Positions 18,880 to 27,259 of a DNA stretch of 64,000 bases are shown here, in pieces. A program made the translations under genes and the position numbers. The stretch covers positions 2,294,001 through 2,358,000 of the forward strand of contig NZ_CP032382.1 of assembly GCF_003589925.1 (NCBI RefSeq). The letters are read 5' to 3'. This DNA comes from Chryseolinea soli (GTDB lineage: Bacteria > Bacteroidota > Bacteroidia > Cytophagales > Cyclobacteriaceae). Each line of letters opens with the position of its first letter. Positions within the stretch are counted from its first letter, which is position 1. The notes under the pieces are model-generated. The model was not told the origin of the DNA, searched no databases, and was given only the letters and a program-made list of their open reading frames with translations.

Positions 18880-19698
18880 TCAGGCTAACTTGCTCCTCCA
18901 GGTGCTGAACGTTTTCTGTACGGTCGAAAACATGGTCGCATTGATATTGAAATTGCCGTACCAGGCATATTCGAAATAGTAGTTCAGCTCGTTAAAGCCG
19001 TCGTGGAGGTCTGCATTTTTTAATTCCGTAAGATAGTCGTGATTGGTCTTGCCTTGCTCCCAATGAACGAAGCCTTTGTCGGAAAGTATTTTCAACGCAT
19101 ACAGAAAAATGAGACGCACACCCGCGCGATGATCGTTCCGGGCAGCGGCCTCACGGATCAGTTTCTCAAAATCCATTTCATGAATGTTCTCGTCCAAAGC
19201 GCCGTAACGGATGGTGCTGGCGCCTTCGCCTGCATAGAAGATGCGGAAGGCATTGATTCGCAAGATGGTTAGAATGATCACGATGACAAGGCCAAAGCCT
19301 ACCAGGAAAGTGATTACGCGGCCCCAGTTAGTGCCGACTGCGTTGCGAAACAACGCTGAGAGAAACTCTCCCAAATAGCCCATCAAGCGGTCCCACAAAC
19401 TTTCTCCTACCGTGGTGGGTTCCTGGTATTGAAACGTGGGATCATTTTTTAATTCCTCTATCTGCTCGCCATTGAAACCCCGCGCGGTCACGGCAGTTGA
19501 ATCCGGTGGAGCGTTGAAAACTTTGTGGTCGTCGTCATCGTCCTCTTCTTCGGAAAAAAGATTTTCGTCGTCGCCGTCATCACTCGCGTGAATGGAGTCT
19601 GTTTTCACCCCCACGGAATCTTCCTGGGCATAAGCAAGGGATGTAAACGATAAAAAGAGAATGACAAGGCCCGCGATCCGTTTCACGTTCTTCCGCAA
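18880..19698 (-). CDS. DUF4129 domain-containing membrane protein
   Basis: 272 residues, read from a TTG start at 19698 because it yields a complete signal peptide (KRIAGLVILFLSFTSLAYAQ) and no ATG is available. A very acidic stretch follows (EEEDDDDD), then a membrane segment (VITFLVGFGLVIVIILTIL) and a C-terminal DUF4129 domain of about 100 residues (MDFEKLIREAAARNDHRAGVRLIFLY). In other bacteria this domain is fused to transglutaminase-like proteases; here it stands alone. It lies in the MoxR operon with 13 bp to the gene upstream. Confidence 0.85.
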   Translation of the reverse strand: MRKNVKRIAGLVILFLSFTSLAYAQEDSVGVKTDSIHASDDGDDENLFSEEEDDDDDHKVFNAPPDSTAVTARGFNGEQIEELKNDPTFQYQEPTTVGESLWDRLMGYLGEFLSALFRNAVGTNWGRVITFLVGFGLVIVIILTILRINAFRIFYAGEGASTIRYGALDENIHEMDFEKLIREAAARNDHRAGVRLIFLYALKILSDKGFVHWEQGKTNHDYLTELKNADLHDGFNELNYYFEYAWYGNFNINATMFSTVQKTFSTWRSKLA

Positions 19699-19711
19699 TT
19701 GTTAAGACTTT

Positions 19712-20698
19712 TTAGTATTGTTCTTCGTGTGTGGAGGCCGGTCCCTCGGTGCCCAGATTGTCGATGTGTTTCATCAGACCCGGGGCCTCTTTGCGTTCGA
19801 CCAGATTAAAATACTGGAATGCGATGCCCAGGTTCGGCAGCGCACCCAACAGCACCTGCACCAAATAGGACAGTGAAAAGAAGGCTACGGACAGGATGTT
19901 CATACTGGACGACGGTCCCTCAAACGACTCTGTCGACGTATTGTGCAAGGTATTCACCACCGTCAGCGCATAGTAAGGGATGGAGACTACATAGGAAATG
20001 ACGGTCCCGATGATGATCAGCACGAAAAGAAGACCGAACGTGCTCCACCACTTGCCCCGCACCAGCATAAAGGAACGGCCGATCGCTTCGAAAAATCCCT
20101 TGTTCTCATAGGTGCGGATAATGAATGTGAGCGAAACAGCAAATAGCGCGTAGACGAAAAAAAAGAATATGGCGAAGCCGGCCAGCACGACCAGGGCCGT
20201 CGAGATCTTGGCCAGCACGATCACGAAGATGACAATGACGAGGTAGACGGCCATCAGCAACAGGAAAAAGAAAAACACCGTACCGCAATACATCCAGAAC
20301 GTACTGCGAACGCGCTCCCAAACGTCGCTGAACTCAATTTTATTGGTCTTCTTTTCGTCGTAAAGGACAATGTAATTGTTGATGGTGGACAGGGCCATCA
20401 CCGAACTCACGACGGAGAGGACGATCATCAACAAGATCTGAAGCCAGAAGGTGGGTGTTGTAAAGGATTTCGTCATCATGTCCGACGCGCCGAAGCGCGC
20501 CATGCTGCTGGTGAGGGCTTGCAGATCCGTCATGAATGTGCCCACCATCAGGCCGGTAGCGATAACAGGCGGTCCCGCGATGAACAGGAGGCTCTTGCCG
20601 AGACCCTTGAAATTTTGACGAATGAACTCGAAGGTAACATTCATCTTGTTGCTGAAGTCGCGCGTACGATGAAATTCGATCACTTTAAAATTTTCCAT
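19712..20698 (-). CDS. Multi-pass membrane protein of the MoxR/SpoIIM cluster
   Basis: 328 residues from the ATG at 20698 (MENFKVIEFHRTRDFSNKMN). This start overlaps the SpoIIM-like gene by 14 bp; an in-frame non-ATG extension of ten residues is less likely. About six hydrophobic segments are visible (for example LLFIAGPPVIATGLMVGTF and VVLAGFAIFFFFVYALFAVS), and a C-terminal tail ends in STHEEQY. It resembles the membrane domain of glycerophosphodiester phosphodiesterases and similar proteins of this cluster, but no catalytic residues are visible. It is probably an integral partner of the complex. Function unknown. Confidence 0.75.
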   Translation of the reverse strand: MENFKVIEFHRTRDFSNKMNVTFEFIRQNFKGLGKSLLFIAGPPVIATGLMVGTFMTDLQALTSSMARFGASDMMTKSFTTPTFWLQILLMIVLSVVSSVMALSTINNYIVLYDEKKTNKIEFSDVWERVRSTFWMYCGTVFFFFLLLMAVYLVIVIFVIVLAKISTALVVLAGFAIFFFFVYALFAVSLTFIIRTYENKGFFEAIGRSFMLVRGKWWSTFGLLFVLIIIGTVISYVVSIPYYALTVVNTLHNTSTESFEGPSSSMNILSVAFFSLSYLVQVLLGALPNLGIAFQYFNLVERKEAPGLMKHIDNLGTEGPASTHEEQY

Positions 20699-21644
20699 GG
20701 CGTTTGAGGCGTAGGGGGTAGATGACAAAATAGTAAACCATGAGCAGCGCCGAAAGCGATATGATCAAAGTTTTCAGGCTCCAATGCATAAAGGCATAGC
20801 GGGTGACAAAAGACTCGATGAATCCGGCCAGGATAAAGAAGGGAACCAATCCCATCACGATCTTCAGCCCTTTCAGGCCACCCTGTTTGAACGAATCCAA
20901 TCGCGAATAGGTGCCGGGAAACAACAAGCTGTTTCCCATCACGAAACCAGCCGCCCCGGCAATCACGATCGATGTCAATTCGATGGTGCCGTGCAGCATG
21001 ATCACCGGAAGGGCTTGTCCCAATTGTTGCTCCACATAAAAGAACATGATGAATGCGCCGACCATCAAGCCATTGTAGAACAGGTTGAATCCCGTTCCCA
21101 GCGAGGCTAAGATCCCGAACACGAATACGCGAAAGGAAACGTAGATGTTGTTGATGGTGATCATAAAGAACATCATGAGCGGCCCACTGTCACCATACAC
21201 GGCCGTGGGGTTGCCATTCTTGATGTTCTCCAGCGTCATGTTCACATAGCCGTCGCCCAGGATCAGCCGCACAAACGTGTCGTCATAGCGGGCAGAGACG
21301 GTGCCGATGACACCGGCCACGATAAAGATGATGAACGAGTACAGCAACGGTTTTTGCGTGCTGTACATCACCTCGGGCAATTCGTATTTCCAGAAGGTGA
21401 CAAAACGATTGCGTTCTTCTTTTTTGTTTTTATAGATCTCCAGGTGAACCTTGCTGGCGAGCGCATTCAGATAGTGCGTGGTGCGGCTGTCGGGATATTG
21501 CGTGCGGGCAAACGAGAGATCGTCGGTCACCTGGATAAACAGTTCGGCCAGCCGGTCGGGCGGCGCCTGCTGCTGATTTTTGACAACATGTTCAAACTCC
21601 TCCCAGCGCGATTTGTTCTGTTTTATAAAAGCCGCCTCCTTCAT
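20685..21644 (-). CDS. SpoIIM-like (DUF95) membrane protein
   Basis: 319 residues with an N-terminal helical cytoplasmic region (KQNKSRWEEFEHVVKN) and several membrane segments. The family motif HGTIELTSIVIAGAAGFVMG is clear and matches the stage II sporulation protein M family, which is widespread in non-sporulating bacteria. In Bacteroidota it is usually adjacent to an RDD protein and the MoxR-DUF58 group, as it nearly is here. It is the first gene of the minus-strand operon 21644-15339. Role inferred: envelope integrity or stress. Confidence 0.88.
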   Translation of the reverse strand: MKEAAFIKQNKSRWEEFEHVVKNQQQAPPDRLAELFIQVTDDLSFARTQYPDSRTTHYLNALASKVHLEIYKNKKEERNRFVTFWKYELPEVMYSTQKPLLYSFIIFIVAGVIGTVSARYDDTFVRLILGDGYVNMTLENIKNGNPTAVYGDSGPLMMFFMITINNIYVSFRVFVFGILASLGTGFNLFYNGLMVGAFIMFFYVEQQLGQALPVIMLHGTIELTSIVIAGAAGFVMGNSLLFPGTYSRLDSFKQGGLKGLKIVMGLVPFFILAGFIESFVTRYAFMHWSLKTLIISLSALLMVYYFVIYPLRLKRHGKF

Positions 21645-21715
21645 TGTTCCACCTCTTGGATAACTTGTTTCATGGTCCCCTCGCAGGCGGACCTATTTTA
21701 AATTTTGCCTATTCC

Positions 21716-22966
21716 TTATTTCACCGAGGCCGAGGCCTGTGACGCAGCAATCACTTCGTTCCATACCCGGAAAACATTTTTAGAGCAGATCTTTTCAATG
21801 TCTTCGGGCGTATAGCCGCGTTTCAATAACACATAGAATAAATTCGGATACTCCGACACATCTTTCAGACCTAGCGGCAGGCTGTCGCCCACGCCATCGA
21901 AGTCAGAGCCGATGCCCACATGGTCGATGCCGATGAGCTTCACGATGTGGTCGATGTGGTCGGCCACGCGTTCCACATCCGAATACAGCGCCACATGATT
22001 TTTCGAGTACTGGTCGATGATGGTTTGTGCGGCCGAGTCGCGGGAATTCAGGCCTTGCGCCTTCAATTTTTTCTCCACCGTATCCAACACGGCGATGTTC
22101 GTGCGCGCTAATGAATCCAGGAAGGAGGCGCCGAAATTGATCTGGATCACGCCGCCGTTTTTGCCCAATGCCTTGATCATGTCATCCGACATGTTGCGCT
22201 GAAACCCCGGCGTAAAGAACCTGCACGACGAATGCGATGCAATGAGCGGTGCCTTGGCGATGCGGATCACATCAAAGAAAGTGCTGTCGGTAACGTGTGA
22301 AATGTCTACCATGATGCCCGTGCGCTGCATTTCGGCCACCACCTTTTCGCCAAAGGGGCTCAGTCCATTCCACAAGGCCGTGCTATCATAGGAAGAGTCG
22401 CAAATCTGGTTGTTCTTCGCGTGGGTCAGTGTGATGTAGCGGATCCCGCGGTCGTAGAAATACTTTACATTTTCGAGTTTATCTCCGATCGGCGCGCCAT
22501 TCTCCATGCCCATGGGCAGGGAAATTTTGCCTGCCTTGGTGTTGACTTCAATGTCTTGTGGCGTCTTGGCCAGGGCATATTTGTCGGGAAGGGAAGTGGC
22601 AATGCCTTCGATCAGCGCGATCAGCGAATCGGCCAGGCTCTTTCCATTGTCGGCTTGCTTTTGATAGCGCGACGGGATATAGATGGACATGAAGGGCGCG
22701 TCGAGACCGCCTTTGCGGGCCCGCTCAAAGTCGAAATCGCCTTTCTCATCGTTTACAGGGATGCCCAGGTTCTGCGGTGCCAGCTGGAAATGAATCTCCT
22801 GGAGCCGCTCGGGGAAGTCTACGTGGGTATCGACAAGAATAAATTTTTGGGCCAGCTCCCGGGCCTGGTTGCGGAGCGCCTCATCGGAAGCGGTCTCCGT
22901 CTTCTTTTCCTGGCAGGCAATAAGGGCAATCGCGGTTATTCCCAGCAGGACAGAAGTAAATTTCAT
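21716..22966 (-). CDS. Membrane dipeptidase (M19) lipoprotein
   Basis: Zinc dipeptidase of the renal dipeptidase family, 416 residues. I start it at the ATG at 22966 because the open frame further upstream is only antisense to the RDD gene. The N-terminus MKFTSVLLGITAIALIAC is a lipoprotein signal with lipobox IAC, so the enzyme is anchored at the cell envelope. Metal and active-site motifs are present: VDTHVDFPERL, DISHVTDSTFFDV, IASHSSCRFF and GIDHVGIGSDFDG. It is transcribed divergently from the RDD gene from a 42-bp spacer holding a TATTTTTG box (22994-23001, minus). It sits inside an otherwise conserved envelope cluster. Confidence 0.92.
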   Translation of the reverse strand: MKFTSVLLGITAIALIACQEKKTETASDEALRNQARELAQKFILVDTHVDFPERLQEIHFQLAPQNLGIPVNDEKGDFDFERARKGGLDAPFMSIYIPSRYQKQADNGKSLADSLIALIEGIATSLPDKYALAKTPQDIEVNTKAGKISLPMGMENGAPIGDKLENVKYFYDRGIRYITLTHAKNNQICDSSYDSTALWNGLSPFGEKVVAEMQRTGIMVDISHVTDSTFFDVIRIAKAPLIASHSSCRFFTPGFQRNMSDDMIKALGKNGGVIQINFGASFLDSLARTNIAVLDTVEKKLKAQGLNSRDSAAQTIIDQYSKNHVALYSDVERVADHIDHIVKLIGIDHVGIGSDFDGVGDSLPLGLKDVSEYPNLFYVLLKRGYTPEDIEKICSKNVFRVWNEVIAASQASASVK

Positions 22967-23008
22967 GGTTAATGCTTTAATTTGAAATTTGCACAAAAAT
23001 AGAAGGCG

Positions 23009-23737
23009 ATGCAAACCATTCGAGTACGCACCACACAAAATGTTTTTATCGATTATCCATTGGCCAGCATTGGCGACCGCATCGTGGCCTACCTGATCGA
23101 CCGGCTCATCCTTTTTCTCTACATCCTGTTGGTCATATCGCTCATGGTGGGTATGAAAGCATTCGAAAATGAAACCCTCCTGATCACCCTGGGCCTGATC
23201 TTCATCGTATTCCCGATGATGTTCTACGGCCTGCTTTTCGAGATCTTCATGAACGGCCAAACCCCGGGCAAGCACGCCATGAAAATACAGGTGATCCGCC
23301 TTGACGGCACCCCGGCCTCCGTAGGCGGCTACCTTTTCCGGTGGCTGTTCAGCATCGTGGATTTTGGGATTTTCGGTGGGGTGGTGGCCGTGGTGATCAT
23401 CGCCGTCGGCGGGAAAGGCCAACGCCTCGGCGACATCGTTGCCGGGACAACCGTGGTAAAACTGGCGCAACAAAAGGAGATCAATTCCAGCGACATTTTT
23501 ATCGTGCCCGAATCAACCTATGTTCCAACATTTGAACAGGTGGTTCAGCTGAGCACGCGCGACATCGAGGTGATCCAGCGCGCCCTCGACGCCAACCGCG
23601 ACCATGGAACGTATCAACCCATCGAGATCATCACCGAAAAGATCAAGAGCATGCTGGGCATACACTCCGACCTGCCGCCGTCCGAATTTCTCTATACCAT
23701 CGTGAAAGACTACAACAGCCTAACGGCTGGAAGGTGA
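23009..23737 (+). CDS. RDD family membrane protein
   Basis: 242 residues with the RDD signature near the N-terminus (SIGDRIVAYLIDRLILFLYILL), three membrane segments within residues 20-150 and a soluble C-terminal part (about residues 160-242). RDD proteins are small integral membrane proteins; some have been linked to ion transport or osmotic tolerance. In Bacteroidota it normally pairs with SpoIIM and MoxR genes; here the two are divergent and separated by the dipeptidase gene. The stop lies 1 bp before the start of the cytochrome b5-like gene. Confidence 0.9.
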   Translation: MQTIRVRTTQNVFIDYPLASIGDRIVAYLIDRLILFLYILLVISLMVGMKAFENETLLITLGLIFIVFPMMFYGLLFEIFMNGQTPGKHAMKIQVIRLDGTPASVGGYLFRWLFSIVDFGIFGGVVAVVIIAVGGKGQRLGDIVAGTTVVKLAQQKEINSSDIFIVPESTYVPTFEQVVQLSTRDIEVIQRALDANRDHGTYQPIEIITEKIKSMLGIHSDLPPSEFLYTIVKDYNSLTAGR

Positions 23738-23738
23738 A

Positions 23739-23978
23739 ATGGACAATCTCCCGGAGTATACACGCGCCTACCTGGCCCTGCGCAACGGGCAGGACAAGCC
23801 CGAAGTGTGGGTAGCCTACAACGGACTTATCTATGATGTTACGCGCTCGCGTCTGTGGATGCGAGGGAAACACTATGAACACTGGGCCGGTCAGGACCTC
23901 ACCGACGAACTGAAGGACGCCCCACACACCGAAAATGTGTTCGACCGCTTTACGATCATCGGTAAGTTGAAACACTGA
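23739..23978 (+). CDS. Cytochrome b5-like heme/steroid-binding domain protein
   Basis: A 79-residue single-domain protein. VWVAYNGLIYDVTRSRLWMRGKH corresponds to the first half of the cytochrome b5 fold, and YEHWAGQDLTDELKDAPHTENV to the second half, which carries the His-containing loop HTENV. It is shorter than classical cytochrome b5 and resembles the membrane-steroid-binding-like small proteins common in bacteria. It starts one base after the RDD stop, so the two are translationally linked. Cytosolic; partner and role unknown. Confidence 0.8.
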   Translation: MDNLPEYTRAYLALRNGQDKPEVWVAYNGLIYDVTRSRLWMRGKHYEHWAGQDLTDELKDAPHTENVFDRFTIIGKLKH

Positions 23979-24043
23979 TCGAAAAAATCTGTTCGCACAC
24001 GAACACATTGTCCACTTCTGTTTTTTCTGTTAAATACAAATTT

Positions 24044-24051
24044 TAGCTTTG
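24044..24051 (+). promoter_or_regulatory. Candidate -7 element for the kinase-murQ operon
   Basis: TAGCTTTG fits TAnnTTTG and lies 63 bp before the ATG of the BadF/BadG-type kinase. No good -33 TTTG is visible, so the assignment is tentative. Confidence 0.4.
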
Positions 24052-24114
24052 CGTTGATTTTACGATAACGATGTAGTCTAACTCAGTCCCACGAAATACA
24101 CTTACCTTTAGCAA

Positions 24115-24960
24115 ATGATTCTTATAGCAGATAGCGGAGGCTCCAAGACCGACTGGAGGCTCCTGGAAGCCGATGGCACCATCGATCAGGCCGGCACGCC
24201 GGGCTTCAACCCCTATTATCAACCCATCGAAGACTTGAAGAAAAACGTGCATGAGGTGTTGCTGCCCCGCATCAAACATCCCGTGACGAAAATATTTTTC
24301 TATGGCGCCGGCGTGTCGTCTATGAAAAATCAGCTCACCATCAAGAGTGCTTTCCTGGAATTTTTCCCCGAGGCCCACATCGAGATCGGTTGGGATTTGT
24401 TGGCCGCGGCGCGCGCCTTGTGCGGCCACGAGCCCGGCATCGCCTGCATCATGGGCACCGGCTCCAACTCCTGTTTGTATGACGGCCAGAACATTGTGGG
24501 CAACGTCGCTAACTTGGGATGGATACTTGCCGATGAAGGCTCCGGCGCCAATATCGGCCGGAAGTTTTTGGTAGACTACCTGCGCGAAATGATGCCCGAA
24601 GGATTGCGCAAACAATTTCACGAGCGCTTCCCCCTCACCCGCGAAGAGTTTTTGGAGAAAGTCTACCAGCAAGAGCGCCCCAGCGCTTTCCTGGCAAGCT
24701 TCGCCAAATTTATTTTCCAACACCTCAAAGAACCCTATTGCTACGAGCTCGTCTATAACAGCTTCTCGGAGTTCTATGAGAACAACGTGATGAAGTACGA
24801 GAACTATCAAAAACTGAAGGTGCACTTCACCGGCTCCATTTCGTTCTACTTCAGCGACATTCTCCGCCAGGTGGCCAACGACAAAGGCATCACCGTGAAG
24901 AATATCCTGGAAGGCCCCATTGCAGGCCTCACCCTGTTCCACAAGAAAGACCTGAACTAG
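24115..24960 (+). CDS. BadF/BadG/BcrA/BcrD-type amino-sugar kinase
   Basis: 281-residue ASKHA-fold ATPase. The phosphate-1 motif MILIADSGGSKTDWRL opens the protein, and phosphate-2 is IACIMGTGSNSCLYDG at about residues 111-126, as in N-acetylglucosamine kinases. A Gly-rich DEGSGANIGRKF follows. The next gene, murQ, starts 4 bp downstream of the stop. The pairing suggests that this kinase makes MurNAc-6-P or GlcNAc-6-P from recycled cell-wall amino sugars. That substrate assignment is inferred from context. Cytosolic. Confidence 0.88.
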   Translation: MILIADSGGSKTDWRLLEADGTIDQAGTPGFNPYYQPIEDLKKNVHEVLLPRIKHPVTKIFFYGAGVSSMKNQLTIKSAFLEFFPEAHIEIGWDLLAAARALCGHEPGIACIMGTGSNSCLYDGQNIVGNVANLGWILADEGSGANIGRKFLVDYLREMMPEGLRKQFHERFPLTREEFLEKVYQQERPSAFLASFAKFIFQHLKEPYCYELVYNSFSEFYENNVMKYENYQKLKVHFTGSISFYFSDILRQVANDKGITVKNILEGPIAGLTLFHKKDLN

Positions 24961-24963
24961 GCC

Positions 24964-25770
24964 ATGGCTACCACCGAGGGCGCATCGCACTACGACCACC
25001 TCGAGCACATGAGCGTGCACGACCTGCTGGCCAACATCAACCGCGAAGACAAGAGCGTGCCCCAGGCCATCGAAAAGGCGATCCCCCAGATCGAAGCCCT
25101 GGTCAATGTCATTGTCGACCGCATGCAGCACGGCGGCCGGCTGTTCTATATTGGCGCCGGCACCAGTGGCCGGCTTGGGGTGGTCGATGCTTCGGAAATA
25201 CCGCCTACGTATGGAGTGCCCCACGGCCGCGTGATCGGCATCATCGCCGGTGGCGACGGTGCCATACGCAAAGCCGTAGAAAAAGCCGAAGACAATCCCA
25301 CGCAGGCGTGGAAAGACCTGGAAGAATATTCCATCAATCAGCAAGACGTACTCATCGGCATCGCCGCCTCCGGCCGCACGCCCTATGTGATCGGCGGTCT
25401 GAAAGACGCCCGGGCCAACGGGGTGGCCACCGGCTGCATTGTATGTAATAGCAACTCCGCCGTGGCTGCGCAGGCCGACTTCCCCGTGGAGGTGATCACC
25501 GGCCCTGAATTTGTTACCGGCAGCACCCGCATGAAGGCCGGCACCGCCCAAAAGCTCACGCTCAACATGGTGTCTACCACGGTCATGATCAAACTGGGCC
25601 ACGTCCGGGGCAACAAAATGGTGGACATGCAACTGACCAACGAAAAGCTCGTGGATCGCGGCGTGAAAATGGTGATGGACGAACTGAAAATTCCCTATGC
25701 CGAGGCCGAACAATTGTTGCATCAACACGGTTCTGTGAGGAAGGCTGTAGACAGCCGTCGCCATGCATGA
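24964..25770 (+). CDS. murQ: N-acetylmuramic acid 6-phosphate etherase
   Basis: Cleaves the lactyl ether of MurNAc-6-phosphate to give GlcNAc-6-phosphate and D-lactate in peptidoglycan recycling. 268 residues of SIS fold. The signature GAGTSGRLGVVDASEIPPTYG is present at about residues 61-81, followed by AGGDGAIRKAVEKAEDN and GPEFVTGSTRMKAGTAQKL. Length is slightly short for the family (about 300), but all core motifs are there. It is coupled to the kinase upstream and overlaps the next gene by 8 bp. Confidence 0.95.
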   Translation: MATTEGASHYDHLEHMSVHDLLANINREDKSVPQAIEKAIPQIEALVNVIVDRMQHGGRLFYIGAGTSGRLGVVDASEIPPTYGVPHGRVIGIIAGGDGAIRKAVEKAEDNPTQAWKDLEEYSINQQDVLIGIAASGRTPYVIGGLKDARANGVATGCIVCNSNSAVAAQADFPVEVITGPEFVTGSTRMKAGTAQKLTLNMVSTTVMIKLGHVRGNKMVDMQLTNEKLVDRGVKMVMDELKIPYAEAEQLLHQHGSVRKAVDSRRHA

Positions 25771-26329
25771 CATCGAACCTTACTACAACTGGCTGAAATA
25801 CTACGACCCCGCCGACGACGAGCGCTCGCCCTTCCACGGCAAGCAATATAACCACGACGTCTACTCCGAAACCATCTATGGCTACTACATCGACCCCGCC
25901 TGGGATTCCATCGGGTCGGAGACGCTCTATGTAAAAATTCTCTACGCCGACTACCTCCAGGGATTTGCCGTGATCGAATTCATCGGCGAATGGAACGACA
26001 CCCTTCACAACGACATCATGACGCTCAAGCGAAACCTGCTCGAAGTCATGATCAACGAAGGCATCAACAAATTCATCCTCATCGGCGAAAACATCTTCAA
26101 CTTCCACGGCTCCGACGACAGCTATTACGAAGAATGGTTCGAGGAAGTAGGCGACGGCTGGATCGCTGCCGTTTCGTTTCCTGACTTCATCTTGGAAGAA
26201 TTCAAGAAATACCACCTCGATAGCTACATCAACATGGGGGGCACCCTGCAGATCCCGCAGTGGCGCACGTTGCAACCGTTGAATTTTTTTGATTTGGTGA
26301 ACAGCCTTGTTCAGAGAAGGCTCAACTGA
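25763..26329 (+). CDS. Conserved hypothetical protein downstream of murQ
   Basis: 188 residues, acidic, rich in Tyr and Asp (HDIEPYYNWLKYYDPADDE), with no signal peptide or membrane segment. It begins 8 bp inside murQ, so translation is coupled and expression tied to amino-sugar recycling. I do not recognise a catalytic motif. The even alpha/beta pattern (FAVIEFIGEWNDTLHNDIMT, then FILIGENIFNFHGSDDSYYE) suggests a small globular cytosolic protein. Its 3' end overlaps the convergent SprT-like gene by 19 bp. Confidence 0.7.
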   Translation: MHDIEPYYNWLKYYDPADDERSPFHGKQYNHDVYSETIYGYYIDPAWDSIGSETLYVKILYADYLQGFAVIEFIGEWNDTLHNDIMTLKRNLLEVMINEGINKFILIGENIFNFHGSDDSYYEEWFEEVGDGWIAAVSFPDFILEEFKKYHLDSYINMGGTLQIPQWRTLQPLNFFDLVNSLVQRRLN

Positions 26330-26937
26330 ACGTTGGTGACCAGCGCATCTACCGGCACCAGGTAATCGCGTTTAGACTTCAATTCCTTACAAAGGACACG
26401 GGTGCGGCGAAGCTTGCCCTTGATAAAAAACTTACCCTGCAATTGGAAAATGCTGCCTTCCGGGATGTCGGAAAGCACGGCCATGGATTGGGCATTTTTA
26501 TCAAATTTACGGAAGGCGGCCGTCAGGTCGGTGTCGGCAAAGGAACTGGCCTTGGGATTGATCATGTGACGGCGCAGTTCATGTAAGATTTCCTCAGGAA
26601 AAACACTTTCCCAGAGTAAAGGAACCGTCAAATCGGTGAAAGTGGTCTTCCATTTCTCACCGTGAGGGTCAACCCTAGCCCCATGGGCGAGGTACACCCG
26701 GAGGTGGGCTACTTCGTGCACATAGGTCAACAGGAAGAGGTAGGGATTGAGATCGTTGTTCAGCGTGATGCGGGGGTGGGCCTTGGTGTGCTTGCTGGTG
26801 AAGTCGCCCACTTTTGTCTGACGGCTCCTGGTGATCTTGAGTTCGAACGGGCTTTGCTTCCACAAGTTGAAACAGTATTCTACCGCAGAGGGTGGAACAT
26901 GCGTTTGCAGGATAGCGAAAACCTTGTCGGCCGTCAT
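26311..26937 (-). CDS. SprT-like zinc metalloprotease family protein
   Basis: 208 residues. The zinc motif is HEVAHLRVYLAHGA (HExxH) at about residues 74-87, followed by DPHGEKWKTTF, which supplies the third ligand as in SprT/SPRTN-like proteases. No C-terminal zinc ribbon is obvious. The eukaryotic relative SPRTN degrades DNA-protein crosslinks; the role of bacterial SprT-like proteins is poorly known. Cytosolic. It lies downstream of a terminator that closes the small lipoprotein gene, so it has its own promoter. Confidence 0.85.
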   Translation of the reverse strand: MTADKVFAILQTHVPPSAVEYCFNLWKQSPFELKITRSRQTKVGDFTSKHTKAHPRITLNNDLNPYLFLLTYVHEVAHLRVYLAHGARVDPHGEKWKTTFTDLTVPLLWESVFPEEILHELRRHMINPKASSFADTDLTAAFRKFDKNAQSMAVLSDIPEGSIFQLQGKFFIKGKLRRTRVLCKELKSKRDYLVPVDALVTNVQLSLL

Positions 26938-26951
26938 AGAGGCTGTAAAAT

Positions 26952-26981
26952 AAAAAAGGCTTTAGAAACCTAAAGCCTTTT
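26952..26981 (-). terminator. Terminator of the small lipoprotein gene
   Basis: A perfect 12-bp stem (26954-26965 and 26970-26981) with a 4-nt loop; on the minus strand it ends in CCTTTTTTAT. It lies between the lipoprotein stop (27003) and the SprT-like start (26937). Confidence 0.85.
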
Positions 26982-27002
26982 CGTCTCAATCTTAAGGATT
27001 GA

Positions 27003-27185
27003 TTACTGAACTTTCGTAGTGTCAGTTTTGGTAGTGTCAGCAGCAGCAGAATCAACAGCTGCGGGAGCAGCAGCTTCAACAGCAGCAGAATCTACGTCGG
27101 TAGTAGCAGTTTCAGCTTTCTTGCCACAAGCAGCGAAAGCCAAAGCGAAGCCACATACGGCTACAAATGCGATCAATTTTTTCAT
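27003..27185 (-). CDS. Small Ala/Thr/Asp-rich lipoprotein
   Basis: 60 residues: lipoprotein signal MKKLIAFVAVCGFALAFAAC with a lipobox-like FAAC, then KKAETATTDVDSAAVE and an Ala, Asp and Thr repeat tail ending in DTTKVQ. Such short low-complexity lipoproteins are common in Bacteroidota and often abundantly expressed; their role is unknown. A TATATTTG box (27213-27220) upstream and a strong terminator downstream make it a single-gene transcript. Confidence 0.8.
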   Translation of the reverse strand: MKKLIAFVAVCGFALAFAACGKKAETATTDVDSAAVEAAAPAAVDSAAADTTKTDTTKVQ

Positions 27186-27212
27186 AGTTTACAGGTTTTA
27201 AAAAATTCACCG

Positions 27213-27220
27213 CAAATATA
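27213..27220 (-). promoter_or_regulatory. Candidate -7 element of the small lipoprotein gene
   Basis: TATATTTG on the minus strand fits TAnnTTTG and lies 28 bp before the ATG at 27185. No clear -33 element is seen. Confidence 0.4.
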
Positions 27221-27259
27221 ACAGTTATCGCCCACACGGGGCCCAGGGGGTAATAAAAT

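Noticed and set aside
22967..23473. N-terminal extension of the membrane dipeptidase frame
   Set aside because: It is antisense to the RDD gene, and the internal ATG at 22966 gives a perfect lipoprotein signal peptide.
24043..25773. 576-codon minus-strand ORF
   Set aside because: It is antisense to the sugar kinase and murQ, which are clear families; it arises from G+C-rich codon positions.
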